Shown here one piece after another: positions 7,015 through 12,831 of a DNA stretch of 14,634 nucleotides (position 1 is its first letter; the number at the start of each line of letters is the position of its first letter). Source of the DNA: JBBDWJ01 sp040902925 (GTDB lineage Bacteria; Acidobacteriota; Terriglobia; Bryobacterales; UBA6623). The position numbers and the translations under genes are program-made. The notes beneath the pieces were generated by a model that had not been told where the DNA came from, did no database searches, and saw only the letters and a list, made by a program, of their open reading frames with translations. The stretch spans positions 1 to 14,634 of the forward strand of contig JBBDWJ010000287.1 in assembly GCA_040902925.1 (NCBI GenBank). Reading direction: 5' to 3'.

Positions 7015-8232
7015 TCAGGGGCCCGGGATCAGCAGCTTGCCGTCACGAACAAGGGTTTCGCCGTCGACCTCGACGGTGGCGTCGGGGAAGAAAAACCAGC
7101 GCCGGTAGCCGCCGCGCACCGCTCCCCCGAGCTCTTCGTTGTCCCCCAGGCTCATGCGGACGACCCCGGCTCCGTAGCCGAAATACGGCAGCACGTCGCT
7201 GCCTTCGGTCGCTTCGAGCTTGTGGTTGAAGCCCAACCCGAACTCGCGAAAGCGGCGGGCGGCGTCGCCTCCGGCTTGCAGCTCGGCTTCGACGGCGGCG
7301 ACGTTCTCGCTGGCCGCGACGTGAGTGATGCGCCCTTCCTCGATCGCGAACTGGATGTTCCGCGCGACTTTTCCTTGCAGCCGGGCCATCGGAATGACCA
7401 GGCGTCCGCGGACGGTTTCCTCCAGCGGCGCGACGCGCAGCACGCCGGCAGGCAGCTCGATTTCGCGGTCGATGCGGATGCGCGCTTCTTTCATTCGTTC
7501 GGGCGACGCGTCGCCTTCCTGTTTGTTGAACGGACGCGTGCCGATGCGGAATCGCAGGTCGGCGCCGGCCGGCGTGCGAACCCGCACGGTTCCCGAGCGC
7601 AGCAGGACAATCACGCGGTCCTGCGCTGCGGCCATGGCTTGGTAATCGACATCGAGCGCGCTTTCGTACAGTTTGTCGAGCGCCTTGCTGTGGGTTGTCG
7701 CCAGGCCGTCGGCCAGCACGCTGCCTTGCGACCAATGGAAGTGCACCTGGCGGTGGGTTCCCCCTTCGTCGAGCCAGCGGGCCAGCGACTGGGCTTCGGC
7801 AGGCGGCGTCGTACGGACCTCGGTGCGCACCGGCAGCCAGATGTAGACGTCCACGCTCTCCAGCAGTTTCGCGAAGGCCTCGCTAGCGGCCGTGGAGCTT
7901 TCGGGCGTCGGAGAGGGCTCCAGCGCGGCGATCTCGACGTATTCGAGCGCGCCGAGGTCGATGGCTCCCTTTTCTCTTACCAGCCGGCGCAGAGGGACGA
8001 TGATTTCCGAAAAATAGCCTGGGTCGTGACGCAGCAGGACCCGCTCGCTGGGTTGGAGTTGGAGCGCGTCGACGATGCGCCGCGCCATGGCTTCGTGGTT
8101 GAGGTCTTGCGCTTGCATTACGGAGAACAGGCTTGTGCAGGCGAGCAGGATCGCTATCGTTGCGGCTCGCGGCACGCCGGAGTGGCCTTTCGGACGCCTT
8201 GTTTGGCGGCCAGGGTTTAAAGATCGGCTCAT
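7015..8232 (-). CDS. Secreted M29-family aminopeptidase-like protein, metal site apparently altered
   Basis: A 405-residue protein. The N-terminus has a long basic n-region and a hydrophobic stretch (ATIAILLACTSLFSV, about 24-38), with a plausible cleavage site after MQA (41), so it is probably exported. The rest resembles M29 (AmpS/PepS/NicX-like) metallopeptidases: RPFNKQEGDAS (233-243), ELPAGVLRVAPLEETVRG (259-276), REFGLGFNHK (329-338) and SLGDNEELGG (361-370). In family members I recall, metal ligands are a Glu in PxGE, a Glu in ELGIGxN, a His before xxLG and a later His. Here only the second (E330) is clearly retained; the first position is V264 and the His positions are V/R and W. It may therefore be non-catalytic or use another site. 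It lies upstream of the Trm112-like gene. Confidence 0.72.
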   Translation of the reverse strand: MSRSLNPGRQTRRPKGHSGVPRAATIAILLACTSLFSVMQAQDLNHEAMARRIVDALQLQPSERVLLRHDPGYFSEIIVPLRRLVREKGAIDLGALEYVEIAALEPSPTPESSTAASEAFAKLLESVDVYIWLPVRTEVRTTPPAEAQSLARWLDEGGTHRQVHFHWSQGSVLADGLATTHSKALDKLYESALDVDYQAMAAAQDRVIVLLRSGTVRVRTPAGADLRFRIGTRPFNKQEGDASPERMKEARIRIDREIELPAGVLRVAPLEETVRGRLVIPMARLQGKVARNIQFAIEEGRITHVAASENVAAVEAELQAGGDAARRFREFGLGFNHKLEATEGSDVLPYFGYGAGVVRMSLGDNEELGGAVRGGYRRWFFFPDATVEVDGETLVRDGKLLIPGP

Positions 8233-8399
8233 GAGCTTGAGCTATTGTACCCGCCTCGGCATCTCTGGGCGGGCGTAAAACCCGCTGTTTCCCTCGCGCA
8301 ACAGGATGCACAAATTGCGACGGTTGGCCTGGGAGTTGGTGCCCCTCACGCGCTGATTCGAACCCGCTCTAAATAAAACATTTATGAGTTGATTTGTAT

Positions 8400-8429
8400 T
8401 TGCAATCCCCGGCTGGGGCATGCCACAAT
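8400..8429 (+). promoter_or_regulatory. Candidate promoter of the imuA operon
   Basis: TTGCAA (8400-8405) is followed after 18 bp by CACAAT (8424-8429). Initiation would fall near 8436-8438, at the edge of the GAAC-N7-GAAC repeat. This arrangement favours translation of imuA from the TTG at 8471 over the ATG at 8420, which would be untranscribed. Confidence 0.45.
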
Positions 8430-8437
8430 ACGATGGC

Positions 8438-8452
8438 GAACAAAAGGCGAAC
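8438..8452 (+). promoter_or_regulatory. Putative LexA-type SOS operator (GAAC-N7-GAAC)
   Basis: Two GAAC tetramers at 8438-8441 and 8449-8452 are separated by exactly 7 bases. Read on the other strand this is GTTC-N7-GTTC, the direct-repeat SOS box known from Alphaproteobacteria. Its position, overlapping the predicted start of imuA transcription, suits a repressor. Whether this organism's LexA reads this sequence is not known. Confidence 0.45.
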
Positions 8453-8470
8453 ATAAAGAGGTGGATAAGA

Positions 8471-9354
8471 TTGACCGCGGTCTCAGAGGTGGAATCGCTG
8501 CGCAACCTGCTGCGGGAGCAGGGGTTGGGGTCGGCCCTGCCGGCGCAAGGGGGCAAAAGCCATCCGCCGGCCCCGACCGGTTTTGCCGCACTCGACGCTT
8601 TGCTCAGCGGAGGCATTCCACGCGGACAGATCACGGAACTGCTGGGGCAGGCTTCCTCGGGACGCACCAGCGTTACGTTCGCGATGCTGGCCGAGGCGAC
8701 CGGGCGGGGCGAGGTGGCGGCCTATATCGACGCAACCGACAGCCTTGACCCGCGATCGGCGCAGCGGGCCGGCATTGCGCTGGAACGGCTGCTCTGGGTG
8801 CGCTGCGGCGTGGCTTCTTTCGCCTCTCCGTCGACGCGAAACGGCAATGCTGCGGGGATCGTTTCCAAGGATGGGGTTCGGCCGGAAAGCGCACAGTATT
8901 TGGTGCCTCAACAAGGCCGCCGCGTTGCGGCGGCGGGGCNNNNNNNNNNCCGGACAGGCGGGAGCGCCTGTCCCTACCGAAGAAAAACGATCCTGCCTGG
9001 CAGGCCGTCAACTTGGTGGCCTCGGCAGGCGGTTTTGGCGTCATCGTTCTCGATCTGGGCGGTGTTACGAAACATAAACTGCGGGAATGGCAGAGCCGCC
9101 AGTGGCTGCGTCTGCGCCGCGCCATCGAGAATAGTCCGACGGCGCTGGTGATTCTGGCTTCAGACCATTTGGCGTCGTCCGTTTCCGCCCTGGTGCTCGA
9201 AATCGCCCGCGAGCAGACCCGTTGGCACGGTACACCGGGCGTCTCGCTATGGCTCTGCGGTATTTCAGCCAAGGTGCGCGTTGCGCATCAACGCAAAAAA
9301 ACGAACGGGGACGCCGCCCCGGAAAGAACCTGTAGCTTGGGGATCGGAGAATAG
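8471..9354 (+). CDS. imuA: ImuA, RecA-like mutasome protein (interrupted by an assembly gap)
   Basis: ImuA is the RecA-like accessory protein of the ImuA-ImuB-DnaE2 translesion complex. The N-terminal half has GFAALDALLSGGIPRGQITEL, then a Walker-A-like GQASSGRTS (59-67) and YIDATDSLDP (85-94). After the gap the C-terminal half resumes with AWQAVNLVASAGGFGVIVLDLGGV and ASDHLASSVSALVLEI. The two halves are in different frames only because 10 N replace an unknown length; no frameshift can be concluded. I chose the TTG at 8471 for its AAGAGG ribosome-binding site and position downstream of the promoter. An in-frame ATG at 8420 would add 17 residues. The segment between LLWVRC and KKNDPAWQ is larger than expected and contains hairpin repeats read as DRRERLSLP. 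It couples to the VOC gene, whose ATG follows the stop by 2 bases. Confidence 0.85.
8916..8977 (-). repeat. REP-like element A1 in imuA (spans the assembly gap)
   Basis: The main hairpin is at 8953-8972: GACAGGCG, loop GGAG, CGCCTGTC, followed by CTAC (8974-8977; GTAG on the minus strand). On the other side, across the 10-N gap, lies a perfect hairpin at 8916-8934 (GCCGCCGC, loop GTT, GCGGCGGC). The plus-strand reading in imuA is PDRRERLSLP, the same phase as copy A5 in dnaE2. Confidence 0.75.
8940..8949. other. Assembly gap (10 N) within imuA
   Basis: A run of exactly 10 N, the usual placeholder for a gap of unknown size. It falls between two hairpins of repeat element A1, so the repeat probably broke the assembly. 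The reading frame of imuA cannot be tracked across it. Confidence 0.95.
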
Positions 9355-9356
9355 CC

Positions 9357-9806
9357 ATGCCCGAAGATACTTTTCAAGTCGACCAGATCGATCACGTCGA
9401 GCTTTTCGTGCCCGATCGTTATGAAGCGGCGCGCTGGTACGAGCGAGCGCTGGGGCTAAAAGTTATCCCCGAATACGAACGCTGGGCCCAGCCGGAAGGC
9501 GGCCCGCTGATGATGGGCACGCCTCAAGGCGGAACCAAGCTGGCTCTTTTTTCCGGCAAGCCTCGCGGGGATAGGGAAACCGCCGGTTTTCACCGCGTAG
9601 CTTTTCGCATCGACGGCCAAGGGTTCCTACGGTTTATCGAGCGGCTGCAGGCGGTTGCCGTTTTTGATGAGCATGGCAAGCAGCTTGCGGCTGACGCTGT
9701 CGTCGATCACGGCCAGGCGTTTTCGATTTACTTCCATGATCCTTATGGCCACCGCCTTGAGATCACGACTTATGAACACGAAGTAGTGAGGAAGGGACGG
9801 GATTAG
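9357..9806 (+). CDS. VOC (glyoxalase/bleomycin-resistance/dioxygenase) superfamily protein
   Basis: A 149-residue protein with two paired beta-alpha-beta-beta-beta modules of the vicinal-oxygen-chelate fold. The first opens with IDHVELFVPDRYEAARWYERALG (H13 and E15). The second opens with FHRVAFRI (H79) and ends with FHDPYGHRLEITTYEHE (E135). These positions match the usual metal ligands, so metal binding is likely. The reaction is not readable: glyoxalase, dioxygenase, epimerase and drug-binding members share this fold. Its ATG lies 2 bases after the imuA stop codon and the GGAG ribosome-binding site is inside the end of imuA, so translation is coupled. A VOC gene is not a standard mutasome component. 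Downstream, 12 bases separate its stop from an assembly gap. Confidence 0.88.
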   Translation: MPEDTFQVDQIDHVELFVPDRYEAARWYERALGLKVIPEYERWAQPEGGPLMMGTPQGGTKLALFSGKPRGDRETAGFHRVAFRIDGQGFLRFIERLQAVAVFDEHGKQLAADAVVDHGQAFSIYFHDPYGHRLEITTYEHEVVRKGRD

Positions 9807-9818
9807 GTGCGTGGGGGG

Positions 9819-9828
9819 NNNNNNNNNN
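9819..9828. other. Assembly gap (10 N) between the VOC gene and imuB
   Basis: A second run of exactly 10 N, preceded by a G-rich stretch (GTGGGGGG). The true distance between the VOC gene and imuB, and anything located there, is unknown. Confidence 0.95.
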
Positions 9829-9876
9829 CGCTTCCAAGGCATCAGCGCTTCGCACGATTCGGCGGGCGCGAAAGGC

Positions 9877-9890
9877 GGTGACTGTCCCCA
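9877..9890 (-). repeat. 14-bp repeat TGGGGACAGTCACC, copy 2 (inverted)
   Basis: Reads GGTGACTGTCCCCA on the plus strand and is the exact reverse complement of 6591-6604. It lies in the short spacer between the gap and imuB. Confidence 0.45.
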
Positions 9891-9926
9891 TCGGCACCAT
9901 CGGCAGGAACTTACGTTTACCAAACC

Positions 9927-12131
9927 ATGCGCAGTCTTTACGCATGCCTGAAGATTCCCGATTTCGCCGCGGCCGTTCTGCTGCGGGGCGAACGGAATCT
10001 GCGCACGCCGCCAGTCGCCGTCTTTACAGGGGTTCCGCCGAACTGCTTTGTATACGCAGCCAATGAACCCGCGCGGCAGGGCGGGGTTCGTGAAGGCATG
10101 CCGCTGGCCGAAGCCGTTGCGCGTTATGGGCTGGCTCGGGATTCACGGCTTGCGCCCCAGGCGATCAAAAAAGGCCGGCTCCCTTTGCGCGATGAGGTCA
10201 AAGGGAAAGGAATCAAGCCCTACCGGTTGCGGCCAACGGCTCCTCCAGTAGGGACAGGCGCTCCCGCCTGTCCTTCGCCGCATAACGGCGACGCCGGGTC
10301 CGTGACTCGTGGAGACGACGGTCCGCAAAATTCCAATCTCCAAACCCGCGAGCGCTCGCCCGAAGCGGAAAAACAAGCCCAGCAGGAACTGATCGAGATG
10401 GCGCTGACCACCTCGCCGCGTGTCGAGGACGCCGCTGCCGGGCTGCTGATCGTCGATTTGGCCGGCATGCCCGACCCGCACGGCTCGGCCAGTCAACTCG
10501 CTCATGGTGCGGAAAAGCTCGGTTTGACCGCCAACGTCGGTGTATCGGCCAACCGCTTCGTGGCGATTGCGGCTGCTCGCACGCAAATCGGGGTCACGCA
10601 CATTTTCCCCGGCCAGGAAGCGGGCTTTATGAGCGTGCTGCCGCTCGATACGCTGCCGCTTGATCCGCGCGAGCAGGAGGTTTTCGCGCGCTGGGGTCTC
10701 CATACGGTGGGCGATCTGGCGCGTTTACCCGAAGATTCGCTGGTCGCCCGCTTCGGCACGCGCGGCGGACAGCTTTCGCAGCTTGCCCGCGGGCGGCAGG
10801 ACGCGGTGATGCGCCCTTACGAGCCGCCGCCGGCGCTGGAGGAAAAAGCCGATCTGGACTGGCAGATTGCGGAGCTCGAGCCGCTGGCTTTTCTGTTGTC
10901 GGGCCTACTGGAACGGCTATGCGTCAAGCTGCAGGGGCACAACCTGGCGGCGGCGGAGATCCGTGTGGCGCTGAAGCTGGCCGATGGCTCGCGTTATGAG
11001 CGCGCCGTGGCGATGTCGTACCCGCTGGCCGATCCTCGCACGCTGCTGACGTTGGTGCGCATCGATCTGGCGGCGCATCCACCCGGTGATGCTGTCGAAG
11101 GCGTGACGGTCGCCGCGCAGCCCTCGCCGCGGCGGCTGACTCAGTTTTCGTTGTTCGACCCGGCGCTGCCCAGCCCGGAAAAGCTAGCGGTGACGCTGGC
11201 GCGGTTGACGCAACTAGTGGGTCCGGGCCGTGTCGGCGCGCCCGCCGTGCGCGATACGCACCGGCCCGGGGCGTTCGGAGTGGAGGTTTTCCAAGTAGCG
11301 ACCGCTTCCGCCTGTCCCTCGCTGGGGAACGGCGAGGCGGCAATATTGCAGGCGCCCAAAAATTCAGAGCCTTGGCGTAAAGCTTCGAACGGAAACAACG
11401 GGGCACGCCGTGCACGGCAAGTTCTGCTCGCGCCGTCTCCCGCGGCCGTGGAAGAGCCAGAGCGACACCAGCACACGATTACTACATCCCTACCGGAATC
11501 TTCTTCTCCTGCAATCGATACGAGAGCTACCAGCAGTGTTTTGGTTTTTCCGGAATTGGAGACGTGCCCGGTAGAGGAGCAGAGTCGGACGTCGCGGGGC
11601 CTGCCTCGGCCCGGCAATAACGGTGTGGGGTTGATTGGCGATCGACGTAGTTTGCTGGCTAAGGTGGTTGTGTTTCCATCGCCGTTTCACGGCGAAGGAC
11701 AGGCGGGAGCGCCTATCCCTACTGCGAACGTGGCACGCCTCGCCTCTTTAGGATCACTGGCGGCGCCTGTCCTATCAACAAACGGATCAACGGATCAACG
11801 GATTCACCGATCAACCAGCCACGACGGATCAACCGATCAACAGATCAACCGATTAACGGCTCACCACTGCTCAACAGCCCACGCCTTCCGCTGCTTCCGT
11901 CCTTCCGCCGAGGCTGAAGTGCTGTTGCGAGGCCGTGTGCCGGTTTATATCGATTCGTTTGCAGTGCGAGGGCCCGCGTGCGCTCGCGCCGGGCCTTGGC
12001 GGGTCTGCGGCGAGTGGTGGTCGGAAGAGTGGCACTACGAGGAGTGGGACGTCGAAGTGAACGGCCGGCTGTACCGGATTTGTTGTGAGCTGCCTGCACG
12101 GCGGTGGTATGTGACGGGGGCTTATGACTGA
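9927..12131 (+). CDS. imuB: ImuB, Y-family polymerase-like mutasome hub with large in-frame insertions
   Basis: A 734-residue ImuB homologue; typical members are roughly 450-550 residues. The N-terminus (MRSLYACLKIPDFAAAVLL) and LLIVDLAGM lack the acidic catalytic residues of active Y-family polymerases, as expected of ImuB. QTIGVT/FPG, GLHTVGDLARLPEDSLVARFG and LARGRQD form the thumb/palm region. QFSLFD (406-411) is a good beta-clamp-binding motif. The conserved C-terminus runs HAFRCFRPSAEAEV, AGPWRVCGEWWSEEWHYEEWDVEV, ARRWYVTGAYD. Two regions look inserted: about residues 85-150, holding repeat A2, and about 452-653, holding repeats A3 and A4 and a GATCAAC tandem repeat. Both are low-complexity and translate repeats rather than a domain. 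The start at 9927 has only a distant AGGAAC upstream. ImuB recruits ImuA and DnaE2 to the clamp. Confidence 0.88.
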   Translation: MRSLYACLKIPDFAAAVLLRGERNLRTPPVAVFTGVPPNCFVYAANEPARQGGVREGMPLAEAVARYGLARDSRLAPQAIKKGRLPLRDEVKGKGIKPYRLRPTAPPVGTGAPACPSPHNGDAGSVTRGDDGPQNSNLQTRERSPEAEKQAQQELIEMALTTSPRVEDAAAGLLIVDLAGMPDPHGSASQLAHGAEKLGLTANVGVSANRFVAIAAARTQIGVTHIFPGQEAGFMSVLPLDTLPLDPREQEVFARWGLHTVGDLARLPEDSLVARFGTRGGQLSQLARGRQDAVMRPYEPPPALEEKADLDWQIAELEPLAFLLSGLLERLCVKLQGHNLAAAEIRVALKLADGSRYERAVAMSYPLADPRTLLTLVRIDLAAHPPGDAVEGVTVAAQPSPRRLTQFSLFDPALPSPEKLAVTLARLTQLVGPGRVGAPAVRDTHRPGAFGVEVFQVATASACPSLGNGEAAILQAPKNSEPWRKASNGNNGARRARQVLLAPSPAAVEEPERHQHTITTSLPESSSPAIDTRATSSVLVFPELETCPVEEQSRTSRGLPRPGNNGVGLIGDRRSLLAKVVVFPSPFHGEGQAGAPIPTANVARLASLGSLAAPVLSTNGSTDQRIHRSTSHDGSTDQQINRLTAHHCSTAHAFRCFRPSAEAEVLLRGRVPVYIDSFAVRGPACARAGPWRVCGEWWSEEWHYEEWDVEVNGRLYRICCELPARRWYVTGAYD
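10248..10291 (+). repeat. REP-like element A2 in imuB
   Basis: GTAG (10248-10251) is followed by a hairpin with arms GACAGGCG (10253-10260) and CGCCTGTC (10265-10272) around CTCC. A second hairpin follows with arms TCGCCG (10275-10280) and CGGCGA (10286-10291). It is read in imuB as PVGTGAPACPSP. With A4 it shares the full two-hairpin order and spacing. Confidence 0.8.
11295..11337 (+). repeat. Decayed REP-like element A3 in imuB
   Basis: GTAG (11295-11298) and the right arm CGCCTGTC (11309-11316, preceded by a changed loop CTTC) survive. About three bases of the left arm are deleted relative to A5. The second hairpin is intact, with arms CCTCGC (11317-11322) and GCGAGG (11332-11337). It looks like an old, degenerating copy that still keeps the imuB frame open. 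Confidence 0.6.
11679..11722 (-). repeat. REP-like element A4 in imuB
   Basis: The second hairpin comes first on the plus strand: TCGCCG (11679-11684), TTTCA, CGGCGA (11690-11695). The main hairpin follows: GACAGGCG (11698-11705), GGAG, CGCCTATC (11710-11717), with CTAC (11719-11722) at its foot. One base of the right arm is mutated (G to A). It is read in imuB as GEGQAGAPIPT. The length is 44 bases, as in A2. Confidence 0.8.
11771..11860 (+). repeat. Degenerate GATCAACG/GATCAACC tandem repeat in imuB
   Basis: An 8-9-base unit around GATCAACG or GATCAACC is repeated about eight times with point changes and a short break near 11816-11826. It is translated as Ser/Thr/Asp/Gln-rich low-complexity peptide (GSTDQRIHRSTS, GSTDQQINRLT). 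Such arrays are normally intergenic; here it sits inside the open imuB frame just before the conserved C-terminus. Confidence 0.75.
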
Positions 12132-12144
12132 GCTGTTTCGATGG

Positions 12145-12588
12145 CTATTCGAGAAGAGCCACAGGGAATCCAGCAGATCCCAGACGGCCAAAGCCCTTGT
12201 CAAAGGTAACCAATGTCCAAGAATGAGCTTGAGCGAAAGCAGCCAAGTAGGCATCCGTCCACAGATTCGTCCCGCTCAGCAGCGAGAGGGAAACAGGCTT
12301 CCAGATCTCTTCGACTCCAGCAGGTTCTGAAGCGAAGAAGACTCGTTCGTCGCGGGACATATGTTCGTAAAATTTCCAAGCTTCGCGTTGGCTCACACAA
12401 TCTTTCCCCATAACCCTGGGGTTACTGATGAGCCGCAGAAAGCCCATCTGCGTCACGCGGCAAAAGGCCGCAGAACGGCTTTCCAAGGAGGAAAACCACT
12501 CTTTCGCCGAGACATGGTGAGCATGGAGATCGGAGGTCAGCGCGATCCAAACGTTGATATCAGGTAAGCAGATCTTCGATTTCAGCAT
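12145..12588 (-). CDS. PIN-domain ribonuclease toxin (VapC-like)
   Basis: A 147-residue PIN-domain protein. It has D10 in LPDINVWIAL, the family signature RVTQMGFLRLISNP (44-57), D112 in NLWTDAYLAAFA and D130 in LVTFDKGFG. The acidic residues would bind the Mg/Mn ions for RNA cleavage. VapC-type toxins cut RNA, often tRNA, when freed from antitoxin. It overlaps the antitoxin gene by 29 bp (start 12588 inside the antitoxin end), a typical coupled arrangement. It ends 13 bp from the imuB stop codon, in convergent orientation. Codon use is less GC-rich than in the neighbouring genes, compatible with recent acquisition. Confidence 0.88.
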   Translation of the reverse strand: MLKSKICLPDINVWIALTSDLHAHHVSAKEWFSSLESRSAAFCRVTQMGFLRLISNPRVMGKDCVSQREAWKFYEHMSRDERVFFASEPAGVEEIWKPVSLSLLSGTNLWTDAYLAAFAQAHSWTLVTFDKGFGRLGSAGFPVALLE

Positions 12589-12790
12589 TGGTCAGGTCGA
12601 GGGTGCCGGGACGCTTCGAACGGATCAGCGGAAGCTTGACACGGTAACCGCTGCTTTCCTGACGATTCGAGATCTCGGCTTCGACAGCGCAGGTGATGAA
12701 TTGTTTCAAGCTTATGCCCTGCAAAGCAGCAGTGGCCTTCATCTTGCGAAACAAGGCATCCGGGAGATCTACAGTTGTTCGCACATTCAC
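12560..12790 (-). CDS. Ribbon-helix-helix antitoxin of the PIN toxin (VapB-like)
   Basis: A 76-residue protein. The N-terminal RTTVDLPDALFRKMKATAAL and GISLKQFITCAVEAEI match a ribbon-helix-helix DNA-binding fold (about 3-42). The C-terminal tail (YRVKLPLIRSKRPGTLDLTNAEIEDLL) resembles the toxin-wrapping tail seen in antitoxins paired with this PIN family. The start is GTG at 12790; GTG at 12784 (giving MRTTVDLPD) is equally plausible and closer to typical antitoxin starts. No Shine-Dalgarno is evident, so the mRNA may be nearly leaderless. The upstream 41-bp spacer is AT-rich with the near-palindrome TAGATATCGCTA (minus strand), a candidate autoregulatory operator. Confidence 0.85.
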   Translation of the reverse strand: MNVRTTVDLPDALFRKMKATAALQGISLKQFITCAVEAEISNRQESSGYRVKLPLIRSKRPGTLDLTNAEIEDLLT

Positions 12791-12813
12791 AGTTTAGCAT
12801 AAAAACATAAAAT
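12786..12813 (+). promoter_or_regulatory. Candidate dnaE2 promoter in the antitoxin-dnaE2 divergent spacer
   Basis: TTCACA (12786-12791), 16 bp, then TAAAAT (12808-12813) would start transcription near 12820, 12 nt before the dnaE2 ATG. The -35 box overlaps the antitoxin start region. The spacer must serve both genes, so binding by the antitoxin complex could also affect dnaE2. No GAAC/GTTC box is seen here. Confidence 0.4.
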
Positions 12814-12831
12814 AGCGATATCTAATCTCTC

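Noticed and set aside
7222..8220. Long open frame (332 codons) on the plus strand opposite the M29-like gene.
   Set aside because: It is antisense to a gene with a signal peptide and family motifs, and its translation has no recognisable domain. High GC content creates such frames.
8230..8249. Promoter for the M29-like gene (TACAAT on the minus strand, 8249-8244).
   Set aside because: There is no matching -35, and the leader would be only a few bases; too weak to list.
8345..8375. tRNA-like 3' end on the minus strand (GGTTCGAATC-like loop followed by GGGGCACCA).
   Set aside because: The bases flanking the TTCGAAT loop do not form a T-stem, three extra bases precede the CCA, and no anticodon or D arm is visible upstream. 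At best it is a decayed relic.
8420..8470. ATG at 8420 as the imuA start.
   Set aside because: It lies inside the predicted promoter, upstream of the likely transcription start, and lacks a well-spaced ribosome-binding site; the TTG at 8471 has AAGAGG.
8940..9013. Frameshift in imuA.
   Set aside because: The frame change coincides with a 10-N placeholder of unknown true length, so it gives no evidence for a real frameshift or pseudogene.
11771..11860. CRISPR-like array from repeated GATCAAC units.
   Set aside because: Units are 8-9 bases, nearly contiguous and lack spacers; no cas genes are present.
11290..11885. Intein or intron within imuB.
   Set aside because: No splice-junction Cys/Ser-to-His-Asn motifs, endonuclease motifs or intron structure are visible; the region is low-complexity repeat sequence.
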